Source: Myceligenerans pegani (lineage in GTDB: Bacteria; Actinomycetota; Actinomycetes; Actinomycetales; Cellulomonadaceae). Taken from it: 64,000 bases of DNA. Below the pieces are notes generated by a model, which was given only the letters and a program-made list of their open reading frames with translations, ran no database searches and had not been told where the DNA came from. Location: positions 33,230-97,229 of the forward strand of contig NZ_JADBGR010000019.1 of assembly GCF_014892515.1 (NCBI RefSeq), given 5' to 3'. This document shows positions 1 to 8,147 of the stretch, piece by piece (position 1 is the stretch's first letter; every line of letters starts with the position of its first letter). The translations under genes were made by a program, and so were the position numbers.

Positions 1-606
1 CTCGTCCTGCGCCTCGCGGGTGATGCCCCACTTCGCGGTGGTGATGGCCTGGTGCTCGCCCATCGAGAGGCCGGTGCGCGGCTCGCCCGTGTCCGGTGTC
101 TCGGGTGCGAGCCACTTCGGGTGGCCCAGCACGGGAAGCAGCGCCTTGATGCGGTCGCCGGTGCTGCGCGCGTGGTTCGCCTGGAGCAGGGCACGGCGCA
201 GCTTGTCGCCGACGGCGATCGGCGCGTCGGAGATCGTGTCGGTCCCGCCTGCGACGGCGGACTCGATCTGGCCGAGCTTGATCTTGTTGGTGACCGCGAT
301 CGCGGCCTCCAGGCCCGTGCCGCAGGCCTGCTGCAGGTCGTACGCGGGCGTGGCGGGAGCGAGGGACGAGCCGAGCACGCTCTCCCGGATCAGGTTGAAG
401 TCGCGGCTGTTCTTCAGCACGGCGCCACCGACCACCTCGCCCAGGAGCTCGCCCTGCAGGCCGAAGCGGGCCACCAGCCCCTCGAGTGCGGCGGTGAACA
501 TGTCCTGGTTGCTGGTGCGGACGTACTTCTTGCCGGCCCGGGCGAACGGGATGCGGTTGCCGCCGATGATGACGGCCTCTCGAGTGGTGGGAATGGAAGA
601 GGCCAT
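1..606 (-). CDS. Acetyl-CoA C-acyltransferase (thiolase), 3' end outside window
   Basis: Thiolase that cleaves 3-ketoacyl-CoA to acetyl-CoA and a shortened acyl-CoA in beta-oxidation. The 202 visible residues are the N-terminal half: they begin MASSIPTTREAVIIGGNRIP, and the nucleophilic cysteine is Cys95 in LQQACGTGLEA. The C-terminal CxH catalytic block lies beyond the window. The ATG at 606 starts just before the conserved strand of the thiolase fold. It is transcribed divergently from a TetR regulator across a 137-bp gap with a long dyad operator, and an acyl-CoA oxidase-like gene follows the regulator, so a fatty-acid degradation unit under TetR control is likely. A biosynthetic (PhaA/AtoB) role cannot be excluded from half a protein. 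Confidence 0.9.
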   Translation of the reverse strand, partial: MASSIPTTREAVIIGGNRIPFARAGKKYVRTSNQDMFTAALEGLVARFGLQGELLGEVVGGAVLKNSRDFNLIRESVLGSSLAPATPAYDLQQACGTGLEAAIAVTNKIKLGQIESAVAGGTDTISDAPIAVGDKLRRALLQANHARSTGDRIKALLPVLGHPKWLAPETPDTGEPRTGLSMGEHQAITTAKWGITREAQDE

Positions 607-667
607 TTCGTCAGGTCCTTCACGTCGTTTGGGAAGTTCTTGGGCGGATGTCAACGTGGACGGTGTC

Positions 668-700
668 CGAGACTCACAGTACCTGATACTGTCAGTCTCG
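668..700. promoter_or_regulatory. Dyad operator between thiolase and tetR
   Basis: Inverted repeat GAGACTCACAGTA (669-681) - CCTGA - TACTGTCAGTCTC (687-699), 12 of 13 positions paired, extended by one more C-G pair at 668/700. It is centred 60 bp before the TetR start and 78 bp before the thiolase start. The size and symmetry fit a TetR-family operator, probably controlling both directions. That the neighbouring TetR binds it is inferred. Confidence 0.75.
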
Positions 701-743
701 TGAGGCGGAGCACAAGAGCGACGGCCCGTGAAGGAGAAAATCG

Positions 744-1457
744 ATGAGCGTCGGCGTGGACGGACGATCGACTCGCTGGGCGGACCACCGCACCGCGCGC
801 CGGGCAGAACTCGTGCGCGCAGCCCGGAAGGCCGTGCACCGCCTAGGTCCTACGGTATCCATGGACGAGATCGCCGCAGAGGCGGGAACGTCGAAGTCGA
901 TCGTGTACCGCTATTTCGACGACAAGGCGGGGCTGCGCCTCGCCGTGGCCGAGGCCGTCGTCGCTCAGATGCACGACACGCTGCAGGAGGCCGCGCACGG
1001 GGCCGCCACCCCCGAGGGGGCGCTGCGCGCCATGGTCCGCGTCTACCTCGAGATGATCGAACACTCGCCGAACGTGTACTGGTTCGTGACCCGGACGTCG
1101 ATCGGCGGCAACGACCCGGTCTCGCCCGTGGAGCAGCCCGGCGGGCGGGACACCCAGGCCACGGCCTCGCCGGTCGGCTCGTCGGACGCGCCGCTGGGTG
1201 CCTACCTGGAGTCGGTGATCGAGCTCGTCGCGGAGCCGTTCGCCCAGGCGGCCGACGTCACGCCCGAGGACGCCGCCGCCTGGGCGGCCGGCGCCGTCGG
1301 CTTCGTCCGGGGTGCCGGCGAGTGGTGGCTCGGTCACCGCGTCGCCGGGCAGTCCGTGACCCGCGAGCAGCTCACCGAGCGCGTGAGCCTGTGGCTCTGG
1401 ACGGGGCCCGTCGGCGTCCTGCATCCCGACGAACCCGCCGCGGCGACCACCGCCTGA
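744..1457 (+). CDS. TetR-family transcriptional regulator
   Basis: A 237-residue TetR repressor. The N-terminal helix-turn-helix is clear (MDEIAAEAGTSKSIVYRYF, about residues 39-57), and the rest is the alpha-helical ligand-binding domain. GGAG lies about 8 bp before the ATG. It is divergent from the thiolase and 57 bp upstream of the acyl-CoA oxidase-like gene on the same strand. By analogy with FadR/PsrA-type TetR proteins it probably senses an acyl-CoA and controls both neighbours through the dyad at 668-700. The ligand is inferred from context only. Confidence 0.9.
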   Translation: MSVGVDGRSTRWADHRTARRAELVRAARKAVHRLGPTVSMDEIAAEAGTSKSIVYRYFDDKAGLRLAVAEAVVAQMHDTLQEAAHGAATPEGALRAMVRVYLEMIEHSPNVYWFVTRTSIGGNDPVSPVEQPGGRDTQATASPVGSSDAPLGAYLESVIELVAEPFAQAADVTPEDAAAWAAGAVGFVRGAGEWWLGHRVAGQSVTREQLTERVSLWLWTGPVGVLHPDEPAAATTA

Positions 1458-1514
1458 CCTCCCGCACCCGCCTCAACCTCGCGGCTACCAGCCGCCGACC
1501 CTCGAGGAGAACCG

Positions 1515-3668
1515 ATGACGACCACCTCCGAACCTCCGACGACGACACTGGCCGTGCCGACCGCCGCGCCGCGCACCGCCACCCAGGACCGCAGGAACGA
1601 ACCGGCCCGCGGCGCCTCGACGGCGTCGGACGGTCCGCGCGTGAACGTCGCCGAACTGGAGCACCTCCTGCTCGGGCGCTGGAAGGAGGTGCGTTCCAAC
1701 GCCCGCCGTCTCGTCGCCGAACGCGAGGAGATCTGGAAGATCGACGGGATCTCGAAGGAGGAACATCGCGAGCGCACCCTCGAGACCATGAAGTTCATGG
1801 CGCGGGACGAGCACGGCCAGGTATGGCGTGCCTTCCCCGAGCGCCTCGGCGGCAACGACGACGCCGGCGGCAACCTGGTGGGCTGCGAGGAGCTCTTCGT
1901 CGCCGACCCGTCGCTGCAGATCAAGTCGGGCGTGCAGTGGGGCCTGTTCGCGGCCGCCATCCTGCACCTCGGCACCGAGGAGCAGCAGGACCGCCTGCTG
2001 CCGGGGGCGATGGACCTGTCGGTCCCGGGCGCCTTCGCGATGACGGAGACCGGGCACGGTTCGGACGTCGCGTCGGTCGGTACGACGGCGACGTACGACC
2101 CGGGGACCGAGGAGTTCGTCATCAACACCCCGTTCCGGGGGGCGTGGAAGCAGTACCTCGGGAACGCGGCGCGGCACGGCGTGGCCGCGACCGTGTTCGC
2201 CCAGCTGATCACGAACGGCGTGAACCACGGCGTGCACTGCTTCTACGTGCCGATCCGGGACCCGGAGACGCTCGAGTTCCTGCCCGGCGTCGGCGGCGAG
2301 GACGACGGCCACAAGGGTGGCCTCAACGGCATCGACAACGGCAAGCTGCACTTCACCGACGTGCGGATCCCGCGCCGGGACCTGCTGGCCCGCTACGGCG
2401 AGGTCGCCGCGGACGGCACGTACACGTCGTCGATCGACAGCCCGGGACGCCGCTTCTTCACGATGCTCGGCGCCCTGGTGCAGGGTCGCGTGACCCTGGA
2501 CGGGTCGGCGTCGGTCGCCGCGAAGGTCGGCCTGGCGATCGCCACGAAGTACGCCGACGAGCGCCGACAGTTCGCGGCCGGCGACGGCCAGGAGGAGATC
2601 ACGCTGCTCGACTACGCGATGCACCGCAAGCGGCTCCTCCCGCGCATCGCGGAGACGTACGCGATCTCGTTCGCGCACGAGGAGCTGCTGGAACTCTTCG
2701 ACGGCGTGTTCTCGGGTGCGACGGACACCCCGGAGAACCGCGAGGACCTGGAGACGACGGCCGCCGCGCTCAAGGCGACGTCGACCTGGTTCGCCATGGA
2801 CACGCTGCAGACGTGCCGCCAGGCGTGCGGCGGGGCCGGCTACCTGTCGGAGAACCGCTTCACGTCGATGCGGGCGGACCTCGATGTCTACACCACGTTC
2901 GAGGGCGACAACCACATCCTCCTGCAGCTCGCCGCGAAGCGGCTGGTGGGCGACCACGGCAAGCGGCTGGCCAGGGCCGCCAAGTCCCCCGCCGGCATGG
3001 CGGGCATCGTGGCCGGACGGCTGAAGGACACGCTGCTGCACAAGGCGCCGCTGCGGAAGCTCGGCCAGAACGTGGCCGACGGCGGCGGCGCGCGGGCGGC
3101 GAGCAACCTGCTCGACGCCAGGACCCAGCGAGCGCTGCTGCAGGAGCGCGTGGACGGCCTCGTGAACTCGGTGGCGATGGGCCTGCGGCCCGCGCTGGGG
3201 ACGAAGGACCCGGCCAAGGCGCAGGAGATCTTCGACGACAACCAGGTCGAGCTGATCACCTCGTCGATCGCGTGGGCCGAACTGTTCCGCTGGGACGCCT
3301 TCACCAAGGCGCTCGACGAGATCGAGGACGTCGGCACCCGCGCGATCATGACGACGGTGCGTGACGTCTACGGCCTGACCGTGATCGAGCGCAACCTCGA
3401 CTGGTACCTCGTGGGCGGGCGGCTGTCGGTGTCGCGCGCCAAGGCCGTGACGACGACGATCCACCACCTGCTCAAGCAGATCCGCCCGCACGCGGTGGAC
3501 CTCGTCGACGCGTTCGGCTACGGCCCGCGCCACCTCCGGGCGCCGATCGCCGACGGCTCGGAGCGGCTGCGCCAGGACGAGGCGAGACAGTACTACCGCG
3601 ATCTCGCAGCCAGCGGAAAGGCCCCGAGGTCGGAGAAGTCCCTCCGCAAGACCGGCGCAAAGGCCTGA
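1515..3668 (+). CDS. Acyl-CoA oxidase/dehydrogenase family flavoenzyme
   Basis: A 717-residue flavoprotein of the acyl-CoA dehydrogenase superfamily. Its length and architecture match acyl-CoA oxidases (about 650-720 residues) rather than ordinary dehydrogenases (about 380). The flavin-contacting motif is AMTETGHGSDVASVGTTATY, and the probable catalytic base is the Glu in YTTFEGDNHILLQLAAKRLV. It would introduce the alpha-beta double bond of acyl-CoA, with O2 as electron acceptor if a true oxidase. GAGGAG precedes the ATG. It follows the TetR gene closely and faces the thiolase system, so it is likely the first beta-oxidation step there. Oxidase versus dehydrogenase cannot be settled by sequence reading alone. 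Confidence 0.85.
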   Translation: MTTTSEPPTTTLAVPTAAPRTATQDRRNEPARGASTASDGPRVNVAELEHLLLGRWKEVRSNARRLVAEREEIWKIDGISKEEHRERTLETMKFMARDEHGQVWRAFPERLGGNDDAGGNLVGCEELFVADPSLQIKSGVQWGLFAAAILHLGTEEQQDRLLPGAMDLSVPGAFAMTETGHGSDVASVGTTATYDPGTEEFVINTPFRGAWKQYLGNAARHGVAATVFAQLITNGVNHGVHCFYVPIRDPETLEFLPGVGGEDDGHKGGLNGIDNGKLHFTDVRIPRRDLLARYGEVAADGTYTSSIDSPGRRFFTMLGALVQGRVTLDGSASVAAKVGLAIATKYADERRQFAAGDGQEEITLLDYAMHRKRLLPRIAETYAISFAHEELLELFDGVFSGATDTPENREDLETTAAALKATSTWFAMDTLQTCRQACGGAGYLSENRFTSMRADLDVYTTFEGDNHILLQLAAKRLVGDHGKRLARAAKSPAGMAGIVAGRLKDTLLHKAPLRKLGQNVADGGGARAASNLLDARTQRALLQERVDGLVNSVAMGLRPALGTKDPAKAQEIFDDNQVELITSSIAWAELFRWDAFTKALDEIEDVGTRAIMTTVRDVYGLTVIERNLDWYLVGGRLSVSRAKAVTTTIHHLLKQIRPHAVDLVDAFGYGPRHLRAPIADGSERLRQDEARQYYRDLAASGKAPRSEKSLRKTGAKA

Positions 3669-3713
3669 CCCCACGCTGACCCCCACGCGGCCCGCGAGGG
3701 ACGGCTTCGGCGT

Positions 3714-4697
3714 TCAGAGCCACCCCTTGCGGGCCGCGTGCCAGCCCAGCTGGATGCGCGTCGCCACGCCGGCCGTGTCCATCATCGACTTGACGCGCCG
3801 CTGAACCGTGCGAAGACCCAGCTCCAGATGCTTGGCCACAGCCTGGTCGGTCAGGCCGGAGAGCATGAGGCCGAGGATCTTCAGGTCGAGGTCGTCCAGC
3901 TCGCCGTGGACGCCTTCGGACTGCACCCGCAGCGGCACCGCGTCCCGCCAGAACGCCTCGAAGAGCGCGATGATCCCGTCGAGCAGCCCGCTCTCATGGA
4001 TGATCAGCGCGGAGACGGTGTCGACCTCGTCGTCGGGCCGCAGCTGGCTCTGCACCGGGACGATGGCGAGCCGCCGGTCGATGACGAACGCCTTGATCGG
4101 GACGTCGTCGGCGATGCGGACCTCCTCGCCCGCGCGGACGGCCTCGACCGCGGCCTCGACCGTCAGGAGGCCCTCGTCGAGCATCGACCGGTCCATCACG
4201 GCCCGGTAGCGCACGCCGCGTTCGACGGCGTCGTCCTCGGCGGTGTTCTCCTCGGTGCCCATCACCAGCACGGGAGGCCGGAGGAAGGTCTCGACGGTCT
4301 CGTGCGCGCCCGCCTGGAGCTGCAGGATGCGCTGCAGCACGGCGTCGGAGCCGCGCACCAGGTCGACGATGTCGCTCGCCGGGCGCAGGTCGGCGGACCG
4401 GCGGTACTCCTCCTCCAGGTCGAGCATCTCGAGCTGCGCGGACCGCAGTTCCTCGGTCCGGCGCGAGAGGATCGCACCGAGCGCGATCTCCGGGGGCGCC
4501 GCCTGGAATCGCGAGTCGTCGGTACCCTGCCGCGCGGCAAGCCCGTGCTCCTCGAGGACCTGCAGCACCGCGTAGGCCTCGCCGGGGTCGACGCCCATCC
4601 GCCGGGCCAGCTCGCTCGCGTCGAGCGAGGGCGAGCGGACGAGCTCGCGGTAGGCGAGCGCCTGTGCTTGCGACAGGCCGAGCACGTTGCCGAACAT
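3714..4697 (-). CDS. TrmB/LuxR-type helix-turn-helix regulator
   Basis: A 327-residue regulator. The N-terminus is a TrmB-like winged helix (LGLSQAQALAYRELVR; ASELARRMGVDPGEAYAVLQ). The middle is a PLD-like sensor domain as in actinobacterial TrmB-LuxR proteins. The C-terminus is a LuxR-type HTH (LDLKILGLMLSGLTDQAVAK, then LRTVQRRVKSMM). The ATG at 4697 is chosen because GGAGGG sits 8-10 bp upstream; an in-frame extension to 4751 has no ribosome binding site. A 6-bp-arm palindrome, TGGCGG-GTTA-CCGCCA (4751-4766), lies just upstream and may be an autoregulatory site. The regulated pathway is unknown. It is convergent with the acyl-CoA oxidase gene. Confidence 0.8.
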   Translation of the reverse strand: MFGNVLGLSQAQALAYRELVRSPSLDASELARRMGVDPGEAYAVLQVLEEHGLAARQGTDDSRFQAAPPEIALGAILSRRTEELRSAQLEMLDLEEEYRRSADLRPASDIVDLVRGSDAVLQRILQLQAGAHETVETFLRPPVLVMGTEENTAEDDAVERGVRYRAVMDRSMLDEGLLTVEAAVEAVRAGEEVRIADDVPIKAFVIDRRLAIVPVQSQLRPDDEVDTVSALIIHESGLLDGIIALFEAFWRDAVPLRVQSEGVHGELDDLDLKILGLMLSGLTDQAVAKHLELGLRTVQRRVKSMMDTAGVATRIQLGWHAARKGWL

Positions 4698-4852
4698 TCT
4701 CAACCCTCCAGCAGTAATCGATGCACCGAGGATGCGGCGAGGATACGCCATGGCGGGTTACCGCCACGAGACCTCAGGCGATTGCGCGCCGCCTCCGCCG
4801 TGGTATTCCCGAGCAGACGGACGGGGCGCCGGCGGGCGCAGCAACAAGGAGA

Positions 4853-4884
4853 GGCCCCGCACTCCGCCGTCGGAGTGCGGGGCC
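4853..4884 (-). terminator. Strong hairpin terminator of the MscS-like gene
   Basis: Perfect 14-bp-arm hairpin GGCCCCGCACTCCG - CCGT - CGGAGTGCGGGGCC, about 30 bp past the stop of the minus-strand membrane gene. On the minus strand it is followed by a T-rich stretch, fitting intrinsic termination. Confidence 0.8.
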
Positions 4885-4913
4885 CGACCGTGTGCCGGGG
4901 CCGATGTCGCGAT

Positions 4914-5645
4914 TCAGCCGTTGCTCGGCGGGGCGTAGGTGCCACCGGCCGACTGCTGCCCCGCACCGCTCTGGGCAGCACCACCCGGGCCGCCGGGCGC
5001 GCCGATCCCGGCGAGCCAGCCCTCCCACTTCGTCCGCATCGGGCCGATGAGGCCGCCTCCGACACCGACGATCAGGATTCCGGCGATCGTCGCCAGAACC
5101 GCGGTGAGCACCGACGTCGTCACCGACACCGCGATACCGACCTGGTTCAGGGCGGCGACAATGCCCAGGAAAAGGATCCCGACCCAGGCGACCTTCGCCA
5201 CCAGCGGGCCGTAGGAGACGCCGCCCATGGTCGATGTGAGCAGGTCCCTGACGGCGTTCGCGATCGCGCCCGCAATGACGACGATGACGATCGCGACGAC
5301 GAGCTGCGGCAGCCAGCCGACGATCTCGTTGACGATCTGGCTGACGGGATTGGTGGGCCCGAACGCACTGAGCGCGAGCTGCAGCACGATGAGCAGGATG
5401 AAGTAGTAGATGATCTTCGTGAGCAGCGAGATCGGCTCGACCCCGGAGCCGGCGAGCAACCGCCCGGCACCCGCCTTGTCGAGCAGTTTCGTGAAGCCGA
5501 TTCGGTTCAGGATCATGCCGACGAAGCGTGCGACCGCCTTCGCGATGATCCAGCCGATAAAGAGAATGACCAGGAACACGAGAAGCTTCGGGACGAAGCT
5601 TGCGATCGAGTTCCAGGCATTGGTGAGACCTGCCATCCAGTCCAT
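4914..5645 (-). CDS. Small MscS-like membrane protein (conserved TM helix family)
   Basis: A 243-residue integral membrane protein with about five hydrophobic segments, the first being LLVFLVILFIGWIIAKAV (residues ~22-39). The repeated pattern of a TM helix followed by an amphipathic stretch with RFVGMILNRIG fits the conserved TM helix family related to MscS and CmpX. The large cytoplasmic MscS beta-domain is missing. The tail is Gly/Pro/Ala-rich and disordered (GAPGGPGGAAQSGAGQQ). It probably acts in membrane-tension or ion homeostasis, but gating is not shown. It is a single-gene unit with its own terminator. Confidence 0.75.
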   Translation of the reverse strand: MDWMAGLTNAWNSIASFVPKLLVFLVILFIGWIIAKAVARFVGMILNRIGFTKLLDKAGAGRLLAGSGVEPISLLTKIIYYFILLIVLQLALSAFGPTNPVSQIVNEIVGWLPQLVVAIVIVVIAGAIANAVRDLLTSTMGGVSYGPLVAKVAWVGILFLGIVAALNQVGIAVSVTTSVLTAVLATIAGILIVGVGGGLIGPMRTKWEGWLAGIGAPGGPGGAAQSGAGQQSAGGTYAPPSNG

Positions 5646-5824
5646 GTGGTGTTTCCCCTTCCCCCTTCGAGATGATTCTCGCCGTGCCGGGCACGTTTAT
5701 CCCCGGACAGTTCCGGCACGTCACGAAGGTATCCCTGTGGGCGGTATGGCGCGCGTTCAGGAAATGTGGTGGAGGGAAATCAAAAGTGATATGTCAGATG
5801 ACGCCGCAGGTCGGACCTCGCAGG

Positions 5825-7303
5825 TCAGACCTCATCGGGCAGGCAGACGGCGACGTCCGCCAGGTAGCCGGCGGCCGCCGTGGCGAGCAGCCCGGCCAGG
5901 CCGGACCCCTCGGGCACCGGCCGCGGGTCGTCGACCACGACCCAGAGCCCGTCGACGACGTCGTACTGTGCCTGCGGCCCGTCGGTGACCAGCGTACGCA
6001 CCGCCGCGACGAGCCGCTCGACCTCCTCGCCGGCGGTTCCGACACCGACCGAGGCGCGCACGGCCCCGGCGTCGAACCCGAGACGTCCGAGCAGCGGGTG
6101 CGCGCAGAACCGCCCGTCGCGCACGCCGATCCCGTGCTCGGCCGACAGGTAGGCCGCGACGAGACCGGGGTCGTACCCCGCCACCGTGAAGGTCACCACC
6201 CCGACCGGGTCGACGGCGTCGTCCCACACCCGCACCACCGACACCCGGTCGATCGACTCCAGGCCGCTCACGAGGCGACGGCGCAGCGCGCCCTCGTGCG
6301 CACGAACCAGGTCGGGGTCCAGGGCGGCGAGCGCCTCGCACGCGGCGGCCAGCGCGACGGCCCCGATCACGTTCGGTGAACCCGCCTCGTGCCGCGCGGG
6401 CCCGTCGTGCCAGTCGGTCTCGCCGGTACGCACCCGCCGGACGGCACCGCCGCCGGCGAGGTAGGGAGTGCCCGCGTCGAGCCAGTCACGGCGGCCGATC
6501 AGGGCGCCGGCGCCGTAGGGCGCGTAGGTCTTGTGCCCGGAGAAGGCGAGGTAGTCGACGCCGCTGTCGGCGAGCGAGATCCGGCGGTGCGGGACGAGCT
6601 GGGCGCCGTCGAGCACGATGCGTGCGCCGTGCTCGTGGGCCGCACCGACCAGGTCCGCGAGGGGGAGCGACTCGCCCGTCACGTTGGACGCGCCCGTGAC
6701 GGCGAGCAGCACGTACGGCCTGCCGGTGCCGGCGCCGTCGGCGAGCTCGTCACGGACCTGCGCGAGCGTGTCCGCGACGGTCGTGCCGCCGGTGAGGACG
6801 GTGGCGTCGGTGAGCCGCTGCCAGGGCAGGAGGTTGGCGTGGTGCTCGACGTCGAGCACCAGCACCCGGCCGGGTGCCCCCGTGGCCGGATCGGCGGGGA
6901 CGCATCCCGCCAGCAGGTTGAGCGAGTCGGTGGTGTTGCGCGTGATGAGAGTGAGGTCCTCTGCGCGCGCACCGACGAAGTCCCCGATGGCGCGGCGGGA
7001 CGCCTCGTACAGGGCGGTGGAGACCTGGGAGAGGTAGCCCGCGCCCCGGTGCACGCTGGCGTACAGCGGCAGGGTCTCGGCGACGCGCTCCGCGACGGAC
7101 TCCAGCGCGGGAGCGGAGGCCGCGACGTCGAGGTTGGAGTAGGTGACCTGCCGCCCGTCGACGAGCGGGACGAGCGTGTCGTGCCCCACGACCGGCAGGA
7201 GCGGCGCGGTCGGGTCCGGCGCGGCCCGCTCGGCGGGCGCGGGAGCGGTCGACGTACGGGCCGAGCCGCCGGGCGTGGTCGTGGTGTCGGTGGCTGCCGT
7301 CAT
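5825..7303 (-). CDS. Class V aminotransferase / cysteine desulfurase-like PLP enzyme
   Basis: A 492-residue fold-type I PLP enzyme. The Schiff-base lysine is Lys258 in SGHKTYAPYGAGAL. The N-terminal part has the class V signature (YSNLDVAASAPALESVAERV, then HRGAGYLSQ). About 40 disordered residues (Thr/Ala/Pro) precede the domain. The start at 7303 has GGAGG 6 bp upstream; longer readings extend into the leader. Closest by eye are SufS/CsdA-like enzymes and isopenicillin epimerase-like class V proteins that release sulfur from cysteine or selenocysteine. The SAM-IV riboswitch in its leader ties it to sulfur/methionine metabolism. It lacks suf/isc neighbours, so a biosynthetic sulfur-transfer role is more likely than Fe-S assembly. 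Confidence 0.8.
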   Translation of the reverse strand: MTAATDTTTTPGGSARTSTAPAPAERAAPDPTAPLLPVVGHDTLVPLVDGRQVTYSNLDVAASAPALESVAERVAETLPLYASVHRGAGYLSQVSTALYEASRRAIGDFVGARAEDLTLITRNTTDSLNLLAGCVPADPATGAPGRVLVLDVEHHANLLPWQRLTDATVLTGGTTVADTLAQVRDELADGAGTGRPYVLLAVTGASNVTGESLPLADLVGAAHEHGARIVLDGAQLVPHRRISLADSGVDYLAFSGHKTYAPYGAGALIGRRDWLDAGTPYLAGGGAVRRVRTGETDWHDGPARHEAGSPNVIGAVALAAACEALAALDPDLVRAHEGALRRRLVSGLESIDRVSVVRVWDDAVDPVGVVTFTVAGYDPGLVAAYLSAEHGIGVRDGRFCAHPLLGRLGFDAGAVRASVGVGTAGEEVERLVAAVRTLVTDGPQAQYDVVDGLWVVVDDPRPVPEGSGLAGLLATAAAGYLADVAVCLPDEV

Positions 7304-7365
7304 GGCGCCCTCCAGCGAGTCCTGGGGGAGTGCGTCCCCGCGCTTGCCACGAACGGTCTCGAACG

Positions 7366-7455
7366 CGGCCTGGTCGTCACCCGGGGCACCCCACCGCGAG
7401 AGGAGGGTTGCCGGCCAGCAAGCCGGGGCTTGTCGCTGGCACTCATGACCTGGCG
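7366..7455 (-). promoter_or_regulatory. SAM-IV riboswitch in front of the PLP enzyme
   Basis: Read on the minus strand the leader begins CCAGGTCATGAGTGCCAGCG and continues through a GGCTTGCTGGCC-containing arm, CGGCAACCCTCC and GGTGGGGTGCCCC, to GACGACCAGG. CCAGGTC (7453-7447) pairs with GACCAGG (about 7374-7368) as P1 with one mismatch. The order and core motifs match the actinobacterial SAM-IV class as I remember it. It lies about 65 nt before the ribosome binding site, leaving room for an expression platform. SAM binding would lower expression of the downstream gene. Confidence 0.85.
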
Positions 7456-7457
7456 TC

Positions 7458-7486
7458 ATCCTGCGATCCCCGCACGGACGCGTCAA
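7458..7486 (-). promoter_or_regulatory. Sigma-70-type promoter for the SAM-IV transcript
   Basis: On the minus strand TTGACG (7486-7481), a 17-nt spacer, then CAGGAT (7463-7458). The expected transcription start (~7451) falls right at the first pairing strand of the riboswitch, which supports both calls. Confidence 0.6.
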
Positions 7487-7536
7487 CGAGCGTCCACATT
7501 CTGGTCTCACTGTGTGATCGGCCCGCGCCGGTGACG

Positions 7537-7542
7537 TACGAT
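7537..7542 (+). promoter_or_regulatory. Probable -10 box of the rhodanese-metZ operon
   Basis: TACGAT, about 8 bp before the first nucleotides of the plus-strand SAM riboswitch. No convincing -35 box is seen at the right distance. Confidence 0.4.
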
Positions 7543-7548
7543 CGCGTC

Positions 7549-7660
7549 GACCATCCCGAGCGGGCGAGTGACGTGGCACGTCGACCCCGCAGCAACCCGC
7601 GGGTCTCGCGCACACGCGACGCCTCCCGGACCAGGGTGCTAACGCCACGACCGATGGGAG
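7549..7660 (+). promoter_or_regulatory. SAM riboswitch (S-box/SAM-I type) of the rhodanese-metZ operon
   Basis: The leader shows the S-box order: CCATC (7551-7555), the kink-turn GAGCGGGCGAGTGAC, GGCACGTCGACCCCGCAGCAACC, and the conserved GGGTGCTAACGCC (7634-7646), closed by GATGG (7653-7657) pairing with CCATC. The closing strand overlaps the Shine-Dalgarno GGGAGGAG (7656-7663), 5 bp before the ATG at 7668. SAM binding should therefore hide the ribosome binding site and act on translation. SAM-I versus SAM-IV assignment rests on the core motifs; the adjacent minus-strand element is clearly the other type. Confidence 0.75.
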
Positions 7661-7667
7661 GAGTGCC

Positions 7668-8147
7668 ATGAGCAACCCCGAAGCCGACACCCCCGCGAAC
7701 GCGGGCCCCCCGCTGGACGCACGCCCGGCCGCGGGCTACGCCGGCGACATCACCCCGCAGCAGGCGTGGGACCTCCTGGCCACGGATCCGGACGCCACCC
7801 TCGTGGACGTCCGCACCGAGGGCGAGTGGCGCACCATCGGCGTGCCGGACGTCAGTTCGCTCGACAAGCAGGCCGTGTTCGCGGAGTGGGTGCACGCCGA
7901 CGGCCGCCCCAACCCGGCGTTCCTGGAGGAGCTGAAGGCCGGCGTCGGCGCCGCCGGTGGACCGGTCGTGTTCCTCTGTCGCTCCGGCCAGCGGTCGATC
8001 GGCGCCGCGCGGCTGGCCACCAGCGCCGGCATCGCGCCGTCGTACAACGTGCTGGAGGGGTTCGAAGGGCCGGCGGGGCCCGACGGTGTCCGCAACCACA
8101 GCGGCTGGAAGGTCCGCGACCTGCCGTGGGCGGAGGCCGACGCGTGA
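7668..8147 (+). CDS. Rhodanese-domain sulfurtransferase
   Basis: A 159-residue single-domain rhodanese. The active-site persulfide cysteine is Cys104 in FLCRSGQRSIGAARL, a canonical six-residue CRSGQR loop. The N-terminal part has LVDVRTEGEWRTIGVPDV, typical of the fold. It is the first gene of an operon with metZ; the stop overlaps the metZ GTG by 4 bp (GTGA), so the two are translationally coupled. Rhodanese-metZ pairs occur in several bacteria. It probably delivers or detoxifies reduced sulfur for homocysteine synthesis, and it is controlled by the SAM riboswitch directly upstream. Confidence 0.9.
   Translation: MSNPEADTPANAGPPLDARPAAGYAGDITPQQAWDLLATDPDATLVDVRTEGEWRTIGVPDVSSLDKQAVFAEWVHADGRPNPAFLEELKAGVGAAGGPVVFLCRSGQRSIGAARLATSAGIAPSYNVLEGFEGPAGPDGVRNHSGWKVRDLPWAEADA

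Noticed and set aside
728..3364. 878-codon plus-strand open frame over tetR and the oxidase gene
   Set aside because: Runs through two recognisable genes in a different frame; composition is Arg-rich noise.
1485..3686. 733-codon open frame opposite the acyl-CoA oxidase gene
   Set aside because: Arg/His/Val-rich shadow of a high-GC gene; no domain likeness, while the other strand has clear family motifs.
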